Shown here: positions 13,800 to 24,919 of the stretch, piece after piece
Position numbering within the stretch: position 1 is the stretch's first letter
Layout: every line of letters starts with the position of its first letter
NCBI GenBank assembly: GCA_033439265.1
Contig: JAVTVX010000013.1
Coordinates: 7,962,501-8,026,500, forward strand
Length of the DNA: 64,000 nt
Source: Dillenia suffruticosa
Lineage: Eukaryota > Streptophyta > Magnoliopsida > Dilleniales > Dilleniaceae
Direction: 5' to 3'
The notes under the pieces: generated by a model
Seen by the model: the letters and a program-made list of their open reading frames with translations, nothing else
The model's database searches: none
What the model was told of the DNA's origin: nothing
Program-made: the position numbers and the translations under genes

Positions 13800-14042
13800 A
13801 TAGACTTGCACCGCTTGAAACCGTGGGCTTGGGGCTATATGGCAGATTGCGGACAAATGCTAAATTCACGCGTTGGATCGGCAACGCCGATAGTTTTTGC
13901 CCCGAATCCACTCGCCACGCTAATTGATCGTCCACATTACATCCGTCCGTACACTTTCTCTTCTCTGGCACCATCTATAATTTTCTCTCTCTCTCTCGCT
14001 CGCTCGCTCGCTACCTGATTCTCATCTCCTGCGGGTTCATCA
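13800..14042 (+). promoter_or_regulatory. Promoter/5' leader of the 14043 gene
   Basis: GC content rises just upstream of the ATG. A TATA-like word (TCTATAATTT) near 13974-13983 lies about 60-70 bp before the start codon. It is followed by a pyrimidine-rich CT/GCTC tract (about 13984-14015), like the Y-patch elements common at plant core promoters. The position of transcription start is inferred. Confidence 0.4.
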
Positions 14043-14505
14043 ATGGCGCGACTCCTCTCTCAATCCCTAATCAAGCTTACAACCACAACAACGCCATCTC
14101 GAATAAAGAAGCTACCGCCGGTCGCTCCATCATCCCGAGTACTAACCCATCGGACACAATCGAGCTTTCCAGGCGACAAGGGGCAGATAATCGAGATCGA
14201 TCTTGAGACATCTACTGCGACATCAACCTCCCTCGATGGTGGAGAAGTCGAGGTTCTGGGCATCAGAAAGTTGGAGGAATTCATCTATGGCGTCATGGTC
14301 AAAAGATCTGCTCCTGATTGGCTTCCCTTCATACCGGGCTCGTCCTACTGGGTTCCTCCGCGTCCTCTTCCTTACAACCTCGCCGAATTGCTTGGAAAAA
14401 TGATTTCCGCTTCGAAGCCCCTCTCCGAAGAGCAGGATCTTTCCTTCACCACCGCTCGTGGTTGGCCTTCTGCCTCCTACTTTCTCGAAGGTTAGTAAAT
14501 TTCTG

Positions 14506-14536
<31 letters not shown>

Positions 14537-17324
14537 ATTTCTGAATTTATGATTTAGAATACTGTAGATTGATATGTATATGGCGGAATTTACGAACAAT
14601 ATAGAAATTCCTTTGTAATTTAATGATGTCCTAAACTTAGAATTTATATATTTTAGGTTTGGAAAAAGATGGGGATTCATGCTTATTGTTCGGCAATCTA
14701 TTTTTAAATGACTTATTAGTTTTGGCATCACATGAACTGCGGAACAAAGCCCTGATGGTGGTTCTCTAACAATAAATAAATGGAGTTAATATGCGATTAA
14801 ACGATTTTGTTCATGAAACATGTATATTAACACTTGTTCTCCAACAAGTGAAATTATCCATTTGATAAATTTTTATAAATCTGAGTTTTTCTGACCATCT
14901 TGTAGGGGTCAAATCTCAGAGTATACCTAACGTGATCCGTTTTTGCCCGAAATGCATGTGATATAAGCGCAATTTCAATTAGTTCTGATGGATTTGCTCT
15001 TGTGTTTGTTTGTCTTTGTGTAAATTGAAGTGTAATCAAAACCCTAAATAATTGGGTGGATTGCCTAAGATTATAATGTTGGAGATATTTCTTCTTCTTC
15101 TTCTTATTTTCCCTGTCAACATAAAAGACAATAACATATTTAAGGACTACAATTGAGGGGATCCTTAAATTTTAATTGCCAAAAGTAAACTACAATGGAA
15201 TTTATAAAGATTCAGGTAAAATATGTATACATCTCAACTGTCGCCAGAATAGGCCAAGGGAGAGTCAAAATACATCCGCTGCATCTTGAGCAACACACAC
15301 TAAAAAGTTGAGCTAAAAGGTCTTGCAAATCTCACTTTTCTGTGCTGCCAACCTATTATTGACATCATGTGTTATCCTTCATTTTGTTGTGAAGTCTTTA
15401 AAACATTATAACCATATGGATGTTTATCAGCTCATCACGAGTCTGCCTCAAAGCAATCTTAGTCTAAGGAGAAGGCACTTCACCTTTGGCATTGATTGGG
15501 TTAAAATTACTTTTATCAAAATCATGACTTACAATGAAAGTTGCTGGTGAGATGCAATTTTTAAGGCGTTGTCCATAATTACGTGGAATCTTAAAAGCAA
15601 TAATGTTCATTATGTTCTGAGGTTATACTCTCAATATTAACATACCTCTGTCAATTTATGTGGTAATTTCTCTTAATTTGGGGCATGATAGTCCATCTCG
15701 TAGGGTAATTGTGGTAATTGAAATAATTAATATTTTATTCTTGTTTGAGGGGTTACACTTGATTTTTGTATTTTAGTTACTCAATGGTTAGTGTAATATC
15801 TTGAACTCCTTAGGTTCACCACATGAGCCCTTGGAACTCCTGCTGCACAGGGAAAAAACAGTTTAAAGTTGTGAATTATTCGGTCTCGCTGTTTGCCATA
15901 CTGTCCTTGAGCTGAGTGTGAAGTATTCATCTCTACTTCCTCTTTTGTATTCAGGCTGCTTTGCATTTGCCGAATTAGCTTGCATTAGTATCATTTTGTC
16001 ATTTTACAATTTAATTTAGATAGTTGTCCCTGAGAATTCACAAAGTGGCTGTACGGTAAATCTGTCTGATGTCTTGCTGGAAAGGTTGGATAATTGAGAG
16101 TTCCAATGTTTTCTATAACTATGTATTAAAAATGATACTCTGAGGGGGTGTCTCTTGCCTGTTAGAAAATGTATTTGGGTGACTTGCTAAGGGTGTCTTG
16201 TCTCAGTGCACTTGTATTTGGAAGATGAAGATCTGCATAATTTGTTTGGTTAATTGGATTAGTGAAGCAGATAATCTACTAGAAGAAATCTTCAAGTGTG
16301 TGTCTTATCTGCACTTTTACATACATCTTTATATAGAGTAAATGATGATTATAACTATGTTATCAGGCAGGTTGGAAGGGATAAAATCTTATCTTGTTTC
16401 TCACATGGGTTCTTCCCAATATTACTCGGATTGCTGTTTGTTAGGCTATCAGGCCTTGTTACCCCATCCTGTCCAATTCGTGGTGTGTGAGGGTAGGCTT
16501 AGTGAGATACTTAGACCACTATTTCTGATGATGGTTTACACTCAACTACTACACATGTTTTTATATGTGGTTTTGACCTATGAAGTATGGGCATGGGACA
16601 CGATGACAAATAAAAGCTATTTATAAAGATGTTACACTATTATAAGTTCCAAGATTTTCTATGATGTTTTGTCTAACAAGGGGATGCTACACGGACAAGT
16701 TGCAAGATTGGTCTTGACCGATAAAACGTAATATTATTTTTAACCCATATTACTACAAATAAAGAAAAGAAAAATAAGAATGGAATGTCACAGTTCCCCT
16801 TTCTGTTTGTATGGTTTGTATTTTGTCAATTACTTTAAACATGTAGGAAGCTGAGATTACCGCTTTCAGTGATTTGGATTGTAGCGGTACAATATTTTGG
16901 ACTGTGTGATCTAGATCACAGATCCCTAGGGGGTAGAGGGTAGAGTACTCCCACTAACTATGGTTATTCCTCTAAAGAATTGTTGGAGGTTTTGGCAAAC
17001 CTGACATTGGATCCTTGTGTATGCATGTGTGTGTATGTGTTTCTTTTCAGGAAAAGTCTACAAAAGTCTACAAAAGAAACATAGGACTGCATAAATATTC
17101 CATTCTTCATATTTTTAGGCTTCTGGGCTTTGCCCTATCTGAACAAGTTGAACACAGATTTTATTTCAATTTTAGTGAAGTAGTGAATGATCTGTAATCT
17201 GTCATTTGGATTCTGTATTTGAATGGCAGGTGGTGCATCTCAACACCCAGTAGAACTAGAGATGCAGTGTGAGGAGCAGGTTGACTCAGAGGATGCACCA
17301 CATTCCAAGGATGATGGAAAATAA
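14043..17324 (+). CDS. Conserved plant protein of unknown function, probable organelle-targeted
   Basis: Two coding exons: 14043-14491 and 17230-17324, with a GTTAGT donor and GCAG acceptor, a phase-1 intron of about 2.7 kb, and a TAA stop. The product is about 180 aa. The N-terminus (about 40 residues) is rich in Ser, Thr, Leu and basic residues with almost no acidic residues, as in mitochondrial or plastid transit peptides. The middle contains an acidic VEVLGIRKLEEFIYGVMV stretch and a hydrophobic/proline motif, PDWLPFIPGSSYWVPPRP (about residues 97-115). I recall this motif from a small plant-specific family without assigned function. The C-terminus (GGASQHPVELEMQCEEQ and on) is hydrophilic and acidic. 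No catalytic motif or transmembrane helix is evident. The ATG follows a promoter-like CT-rich leader. A (CT)n tract starts 14 bp after the donor. Function is unknown; targeting is inferred. Confidence 0.82.
14505..14532. repeat. (CT)n microsatellite at the start of intron 1
   Basis: A pure CT run begins about 14 bp after the exon 1 donor of the 14043 gene. Confidence 0.9.
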
Positions 17325-17970
17325 GCAACTTTCTTCAAGTTGTCTCAGGTAAATATAAACTCTTCTTGGTGTTTTCCTTTTGTTTTAGTTATAGGGGGCT
17401 CTGCAATTTGAGGGATCGGTGTTTCCCTCAGTCTGTGCTATGGATGGGGATGTTCATGGTGGTTTATGTTTTGTTTATTCTTTGTGTTTAGCATGTATTA
17501 ACTCTATAATCATGCGGCTTGATTTATCAGGCATTACTCATGTACCTTCTGCTCTAGTAGAATACTGGTTTTTTGCCCTAATCATTTCAATTAGTTTGAT
17601 TTATCCCTAGTTTGATGAATTTTCAGGCTCGCTTACCTTGGAGACATGCCCGAAAAATCTGAAGAGAGATGGTGCTTCTTATGGGCTGGTGAGCAAGTAA
17701 ATGGGATGTGTTTGTACATATGCAACTTTGATCCTTTTGGACGGGGCGACTTTATATTGAATTGCTTCAACGTCCGTTTTCCAACTATTGCCCTTCATTT
17801 GGAAGCCAAATCTGCTGGTCCTGCTGTTTGTGCTTCCTCCGTGGAAACCCTTAGAGCTTCACTCGTGTATGCCTCACATTATAAGTTGGTTGTGGAACAA
17901 TTTGTCACCTTTTTACTCTCTATTTATCCTTCTTTCATTGCTGGACAAAGTTTAATTTGTATATGAATGA
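17325..17970 (+). other. Probable 3' UTR with an intron
   Basis: After the stop codon the sequence continues for 24 bases to a CAG|GTAAATAT donor (intron from 17349). A TTTTCAG acceptor ends at 17626, and the downstream exon begins GCTCGCTTACC. The stop is only 24 bases before this junction, which is compatible with a normal transcript. The downstream frame at 17646-17966 (106 codons) has no recognised family and is more likely UTR. Confidence 0.5.
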
Positions 17971-20900
17971 AACCCTCCTCCCCACGCCCCACGCACATGC
18001 TAGTAATTACATGTTATTAGTTAAATCTGCTTGAGATGTTCTTTCTGGCGATGCATCCTTTGTATATACACCGGCTTTATTTCTTGGAATACTGCAACTC
18101 AAATGTGGGGTCACACTTGTTATATGACAAGGAAGAAGGTCTGTGCGTTGCCCTTTTCTAATATTTCTGGAAATTTGAAAAAATTGAATTGGTACATATT
18201 TAATTGTGTAAAGGCAATATAATGCATTGAGAATTTAAGTTTTTACATCATAGTCTGAACGCCGAGAGATATGGTGACCCCGCGCCATTGGCAATTTTGG
18301 AGTTTCCAAATAGTTTTGGAAAAATATAAGAAAAGATTGTCATTTGATTAGAAAAATATAAATTCACAATTTTATAGAAATTAATGCGGAAAAATTTAGT
18401 GATAACATAATTGTGTTTAAAATAATAATAAAACTGACTTTTCTATTGAAAAGTCTTTTTTAAAAAATAAAGATTTATAATGTAGACTTGCAATTTAAAA
18501 ATTAATAATAAAAACAAATATCTTTTTACTTCCATTTTTTTTAAAATTGAATGTGAACGTTGAGGACAGTAACACCAAATAGCTTGTCAAACTATTATAC
18601 CAAATTGACCCTTTTGGGAGGGAACTTCTAAATTAATTTAATTTTGCAAATCGGCTGGTACATAATAAAAAAAATCATAATTGTATTTTCATGTGGATTG
18701 AGCAGTGGTGTTGGTTCTTATTATTGTTATTTTTTGGATATTCAATTGATATCAAAACTATATTTTGAAAAATTCAATTCGAAGGCTTGTCGTATTCATT
18801 TTAGAGTACAGCTCTCTCAATATAATTTTTTTTATTCTGAAATTTCAAATTTAACATTTGATTAAAATATCTAATATTTTTATTCATTAAACCGAATATC
18901 TGTCGATAGTATTGGTCCTTCGTTGCATCCTTTTTTCTTTTTAGTTTATTCATTATTGTAAGTGCAGTGCTCTCTCTTAGTAATTCGAAAAAAACTTCAT
19001 TAATCGTAGTTGTAGATGTTAACCTGCCTGTTCAGTAGCTTTTTGGATTACAAGTTAAAAGGAAGAAAAAAAAAAAAAAAAAAGGACAAGATGAAAAAGA
19101 GAAGAAAACTTTAAAGATGTGCAAGTGCAAAGCTTTTAAAAGAATTATCAAATTTTCTATCTATATCTTCGTATCCCGTAAAAAAAGAATAATAACAATT
19201 TATTTTATTTTTCAAAAAAAGAAGATAAATCTACATATGTGTAATATACATACCAACGAATTATTAAAAATTTAATACAGATTTAAGTTAATAAATAGAA
19301 AATATTTACCAAAAAAAAAAACAAGAAGAAGAATTGTTTTATTCTGTCAAAATGTACAAAAGAAGACAAGATATACAAAAATATGAATAATAATAATAAA
19401 AAAAAAAGGAAAAATGAAATAAAAAATCACATAACCAGGGACTGCCAAAAAACCCTTCTACAAATATAGGCTTAAATTTCACCAAAATATATATATATAT
19501 ATATATATTTTTTTTTTACATTGCCATGCCATTTACTTATTTCAATTTTTTATAACAATTTGATGTCATAATTTGTCTCATTTCACTCATAATATTATTT
19601 TCTTAAGTGCAATGAAAGGGTTTTTTATGTACAGATATAGAATTTCTATAAACATTATAAAATTTCTTGATAAATAAATTTTAATACTAATTTCAACTTA
19701 CATTGAGAGATTATAAAATTTCCATAGAAAAAGGATGCCTCACATTATTAAAACCTATATTATTATACAAGAAGCTCAACCATTTAAAAATTTTTCTCTT
19801 ATCAAATCCTCACTCGCTGGGACAAACCCCAGGCATCGGATACAGAAGTAGAAAAGTTCACAATAAACTATCCCAAGCCGGTGAACATAAAGGCACAAAC
19901 TCTATAAACTGAGAAAGAAACTCTCAATGTTGACGAAGGACTTCTTTTATGAATGAAAACTTTATTAGAGGCCTTAAGGGGATGCATAACCCACAAGTTA
20001 CAAAGATAACAATTTGAAGCAAGATAAAAGGGCTACATCTTCATCTAGAGTCTCACTAGTAGCCCAAAAAGTGAATATTTATAACCATTTACCTTTCAAA
20101 GAGTCTATAGAACTCTGTCTACCATCGAAAGCTCTAGTATTGCAATCACGCAACACAATCCAAAAAAAAGACCAAAGAAACCATTGCTAAAAGCCTTCTC
20201 TTCACCTTATGTGTGCGAAAATCCGGTTGGCAAAGGACTGCTTAAATGTGCTTTAGCTATCAACCATTAAAATGTCTATCCACGATGGACTATTTCTGTA
20301 AATCTTTCATTCAATCCCAACACAATGCTGTAGTCTAATGCTTAGGAGATTATTAAACTTGATTCAAGTTAATCTGACTCTGTCACGAGTCTATCAGTTA
20401 ACTTGAGGGCACCAAGTTCCTTTCCTAGCATTTGGGTAGGTTTTTTGTCGTCGTAGATGGTATCATCTTACGGTCAGGCCATAGTTTCCGTATAATTAGG
20501 TGGATCTTCACCCTCAGCCTTATCAGTGTTGTCAGGCAGTGGGAGTTGTTCATTGTGTTTGTAATGGGATCCTTGGAACACCAAGCATTTCGGGTAAGCC
20601 AACTTTGTGTTGGGTTGAGTTTCACCGGTATTCTGAAATCACTTTGTTTTGATAATAGAGGATAATTAAAAAAAAAAAAAAAAAGAAAAAAAGAGTGTTT
20701 ATACTTTATTATGTATCTCTTACTATGTTGACACTTTATTAGACTTGAAATAGGGTAGAAAATATAAAAAATCATATAATAAGAATAAGAATGTTAATTA
20801 TATAAATATTCAAAAATATACTAGAAAGAGAGAAATCTCATAAGATATTCATGATAACATTACATAATAGTTTCTCACTCTTGTAGAGTAAATCTCAATA

Positions 20901-21581
20901 CATAGAATGACTACTTGTTTATAGTACCATTCAATTTTTTTCTTTATTCGGAGACTTGCTCGAAATGGCCGAAACTTTCATGACACCTAGAAATTATACC
21001 ATATTTTTATGAAAATCTAAATTTATTTGACATAATAAGTTTATAACTCTTGACACTTATCATAAATTTAGGCTATTGAAATTTACCATAATAACTCTAA
21101 ATTCTTCATATTCATCATAATTATTGAATTTAAACACCATATTAATTTCAAATTAATATTGAACGCTTCGGTACTTACACACAGCCATTATATTCTCGTA
21201 TCAGTTGATTAATGCTTATCTACTTTTTGACATTTTTCCCATCGCATTTTTCAATCATCATATTCTTTCAGCTAAGAAGTCCTTTATCTCATCTCATGGA
21301 AAGATAAGTTCCAACCCCAACTTTTTCTACTCTTTACTTTTGCAATCTAAATTACTTTTGGTATATATGTTGCTTAATTAGATGGTGTAGTATTATATTT
21401 TTGGCTAAAACCCCAAATACCCCCTGAACTTTAGGTCTACTTTCAAATAATTAGCTAAACTTTTTGTTGCAATCAATTTCCAACAAAACTTTTTACTGAG
21501 CTGGCCTTAAAAGCGCTTAGGCACTCTATGCGCAATGCAGACTCCATCATATACATATCGGTTGTTTTTATGATGGATCAA
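17971..21581. other. Intergenic, AT-rich with LINE-like debris
   Basis: AT-rich sequence with poly-A/T runs and a (TA)n stretch at about 19486-19508. The only suggestive coding trace is the minus-strand LINE tail described at 19950-20270. Region 20400-20660 is less AT-rich, but its frames match nothing I recognise. Confidence 0.45.
19950..20270 (-). pseudogene. Possible 3' end of a non-LTR retroelement ORF2
   Basis: The minus strand gives a short CNTRAFDGRQSSIDSLKGKW-like stretch. This resembles the 'W..ERN.R.F' tail that ends many plant L1-type ORF2 proteins after the zinc-knuckle region, and it is followed by in-frame stops. No reverse transcriptase core is visible nearby. It could also be the 3' UTR of an unrelated lost gene. 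Confidence 0.3.
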
Positions 21582-21595
21582 GAATTGATAGATGT

Positions 21596-21791
21596 ACCGA
21601 CGTCTAATGACTCAGTTAGTTCGGGAATTGATATCCTTTAACTATAATCGAAAGTTCAATCCTTCATGGGAACGAAAAAATCAGCGTCGGGAAACCTGCC
21701 CCTCAATTGAACCCTGAGTCGACCCAGATTAATCAGGATGAAACTCCGAATATTGAGTTAGTAGGCTAACCATGATACCAAAAAAAAAAAG
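21596..21791 (+). mobile_element. tRNA-derived SINE, copy 1
   Basis: The head has an A-box-like GACTCAGTTAGTTCGGG and a B-box-like AAGTTCAATCC. The tail contains CAGATTAATCAGGATGAAAC and ends in about 11 As. A 14-bp duplication flanks it: GAATTGATAGATGT at 21582-21595 and GAATCGATAGATGT at 21792-21805 (one mismatch). The body aligns with copies at 24088-24287 and 61021-61227. Confidence 0.82.
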
Positions 21792-21805
21792 GAATCGATA
21801 GATGT

Positions 21806-24049
21806 CTTATCAAGACACTTATCTTGTGTCTTTCTCTTCCTCCTCTCTATGTAGTTTTTGCCTCTTTCATCATATCCCTATGCCACTAAAAAACTTGGTT
21901 CAAATCTCTTTGGAAACAATACCATGACAAGGCCAAGTCTCTTAAATTGCCTCTGAATTTACTACCAATGATGCTGGATGTCCTTTCTCCTGTCTAGGAC
22001 AAAACATTTTACATCTCAATTTTTTATTTCCTTTTAGCTCATGCTATTCTTCTCTTTGACATTTGCACCGTGTTCACACAATTATACCTAGATTCTGCTG
22101 TCTTCTAAGTTCTTAATTTCTTCTTTGTTTTGCCGGTGGCCTAGCACTTCAGACTAGAGTGAGTACCTAGCACGGAAATCTGTCTGAATCTAGTGTTTAT
22201 GCTCTGCGTTTGCTCTTCCATACTAGCTTCACCGAGAACTTAAAGATGGAAATTAATTTGAACTATGATTTTGAGAACCAAAACCAAATATTCCTGTCCT
22301 TTGTTCGACTATGTTTCTCAAAATTCTTATTTTTTTGCCAAGGGGAATGATTCAATCGATGTTAAGCTCTATGACTTCACCGAGTGGCTCTGTTGCTCGC
22401 TACACCACTAGATTAAGCCATAACTTTTGGTTCTAATCCTCTGAACATCTGAAATTCAATCTGTTTTGACAGTTCGTTTTTGGAGAAGTTATGGCTCGTG
22501 GCAAGTTATGCTCGTCGTTCTGGTGGTGGCCGCTGCTCTTTTTTTTTTTGGGGACGGAATGAAGGCTGCCGAGATTGTCATCGGGGCACATTGTCAGAGT
22601 TTAGTTTAGTGCAAGGATCAAATGTAGTTTATATATTTCGTCCTCAAATGTGGTTGCATGGTAAGAATCTAATATGTGACTGAATTCCTACTTTGTATAT
22701 AAAGGATCAAAAGTTTGTGGCAAGCCTTTGGCCGGGTGAATCAGCTATTAACTTGCAACGAAGGTTTTCATGTTGTACAATGATAGGGTTTTCCTCAAGT
22801 AAAAATTCTATTACCAAAAATAACTTTCATGTCACTATAATTCATTATTTTGACCACCAAAGAATAACGTAGCATAATACCAGCAACCGGTTTGTTGCCC
22901 AGCTGAACTAACATCCCGTTATGTAGGTGGATGCACAACGGGGTCTTCGTCCCTTCTCCTCCAAACACCATTTCTGGGGGCCTAATAGCAATGCAAGTAT
23001 CAGGAAATACTTCTAGGGTTTAGGATTACAAAGTGAAACGTAACTCTTTCACCCAATTACTAAATAAAGTCACTAGTAAAATTCGCACGAACTTTACTAA
23101 AAAGGGTTACCAGTTATACAACCATTAGATTTTTTACATACGCTCACCCAAGCCATTAGATATTGGTGACCACCTTGATGTTTCTACTCCTCCAAGCCAA
23201 ACAACCAAGAATAAATGCAAGTTGCATCAAAACTACAGATCCCTCTCTTCCCCCTCAAAAGTGAGCTGGCGGTTGTGAGTAATGCAATGATTGTTGGGAA
23301 GATTTGAGGAACAGCTTGAGCCTGCCTACTTAGGAAAAAAACCATGTTACTAAGGTGGAAAAGAAGAATAATATTGCAGTAATCTTACAAGGCCATTGAG
23401 AATCGTGTGGTGCAAATGTGAAAAGCAAATCATCAACAAGAGTTGTCCACCCCTTCCTATAACAAAGGAATCAATGCCTGTGTTCAATCCAATTGGCAAT
23501 GCAGGAGTTTTTCCGATCATTTATCAATCAGACATAGGTTAAAACTTGTGTGTATTTGCATGATGCATATGTTTTGTGAATTATTTATTGCACACATCCG
23601 AAAGTTCTCAAGAGGGTGAACTCATTAATGGACAGAAAAAATGGATGCACCACAAAGCACTACGGATATGAATGTGTTTTAAATTCTGTGTCTGTAGATG
23701 TCATACAAATGTCATCCTTGTTCTCCTTGTCAAGTCAAAAATAAAAGCAAATATGATTTTCTTGTTAAAGATAGCATTTTAATGATGACAAAAAAAAGCT
23801 CATAATATTTTATGATATTAACATACTTAATTTATAGATTTTATATATTTAAGAAATATGTTGGTAAAATTCAAACAAATAAGCTGACATTAATATAAAC
23901 TAGGCAACAATTTTAATAATCACTTTCCTCTTTTCCTATACTCCAAATTGCGGCTTTCAACTTTTAATTTTCAAGCAATAGCTAATATTTTTCAATGAAA
24001 TATTTTTTTCATTTCTAATCGTTTGATATTATCTTTTCAATATTTTGAG
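21806..24049. other. Intergenic, no gene identified
   Basis: Mixed composition with no recognised protein family. A plus-strand frame at 22480-22683 contains a Gly-rich stretch next to a poly-T run and is not convincing. A T-rich decay zone covers 23750-24050. Confidence 0.45.
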
Positions 24050-24087
24050 TCTCCAGATGAATCTTTGTCTTTTTCTCTTTTGTTTCT

Positions 24088-24287
24088 TTTTTTTTTTTAA
24101 TACCATATGGACACCATTCGATATCCAGAATTTCGTCCCGATTAATCCAGATCAACCACTGCAATAGCTCTTTTTAGAGGATGGGTCTCCCAACGAAAAA
24201 CACTCCATACACATAAGGATCCGATATCTCAGTCATATTTAAAAATACTTAATCCCACATTCAGTTGAATCAACTCAACCCACGTTG
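24088..24287 (-). mobile_element. tRNA-derived SINE, copy 2
   Basis: Reverse-complement relative of the SINE at 61021-61227. On the minus strand it has GTGGGTTGAGTTGATTC at the head, ATGTGTATGGAGTGT in the middle, and a CTGGATTAATCGGGACGAAA block before a poly-A tail (poly-T at 24087-24098 on the plus strand). The B box is eroded. A 37-38-bp direct repeat flanks the SINE together with the neighbouring CT tract (24050-24087 and 24363-24399). The SINE lies about 0.6 kb downstream of the REV7 stop codon. Confidence 0.78.
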
Positions 24288-24295
24288 ATCTTTTG

Positions 24296-24330
24296 TTGCC
24301 TCTCTCTCCCCCTCCCTCCCTCCCTCCCCC

Positions 24331-24368
<38 letters not shown>

Positions 24369-24435
24369 GATGAATCTTTGTCTTTTTCGCTTTTGTTTCC
24401 TCTCTCCCTCCCTTCCTCTCTCTCTCTCTCTCTCC
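24296..24435. repeat. CT-rich low-complexity tract
   Basis: Runs of CCCTCCCT and (CT)n flank a copy of a sequence that also occurs at 24050-24087. The frames open across it encode Ser/Leu or Arg/Glu strings and are not genes. Confidence 0.85.
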
Positions 24436-24919
24436 TGCCTCTTAGTCTCTCTCAACAATGTCCTCTCTTTCGTTAAAGAGGGGGACAAAAAAAAGGACAC
24501 GCTATTTCAGACTCTTTGCACATGACTATTAAGAAAAGCAAAACCCAACTCCTTTAAGTGGTAAGGCCATTTGACTTCTATTTTAAAAATTTTTAGGGAA
24601 TAATTAGCCGTAATAAAAATTTAAAAGCTATCTAAGAGTGAACATAAAGTTAAAAGACAATTCAGATTTTGTCTTATTATTTTCATTATAACCAACGACA
24701 CAATTTGTATCTTATCGTCTTACCCATGATACTTATGATGCTGACATAAGATACATACGGTGTCACATAAATTTCTGCCAACTATGCTTAGAAAGACTCC
24801 TAAGTTATATATTTGACTGACTTTAACTTCAGAAGGAGCTCAAGGTCACAGGCACACCTGTTCTGCTTGATAAGAAAAATGTATCACGTTGCCTTCCTCT
24901 TTATAATAAGGGTCATCTT

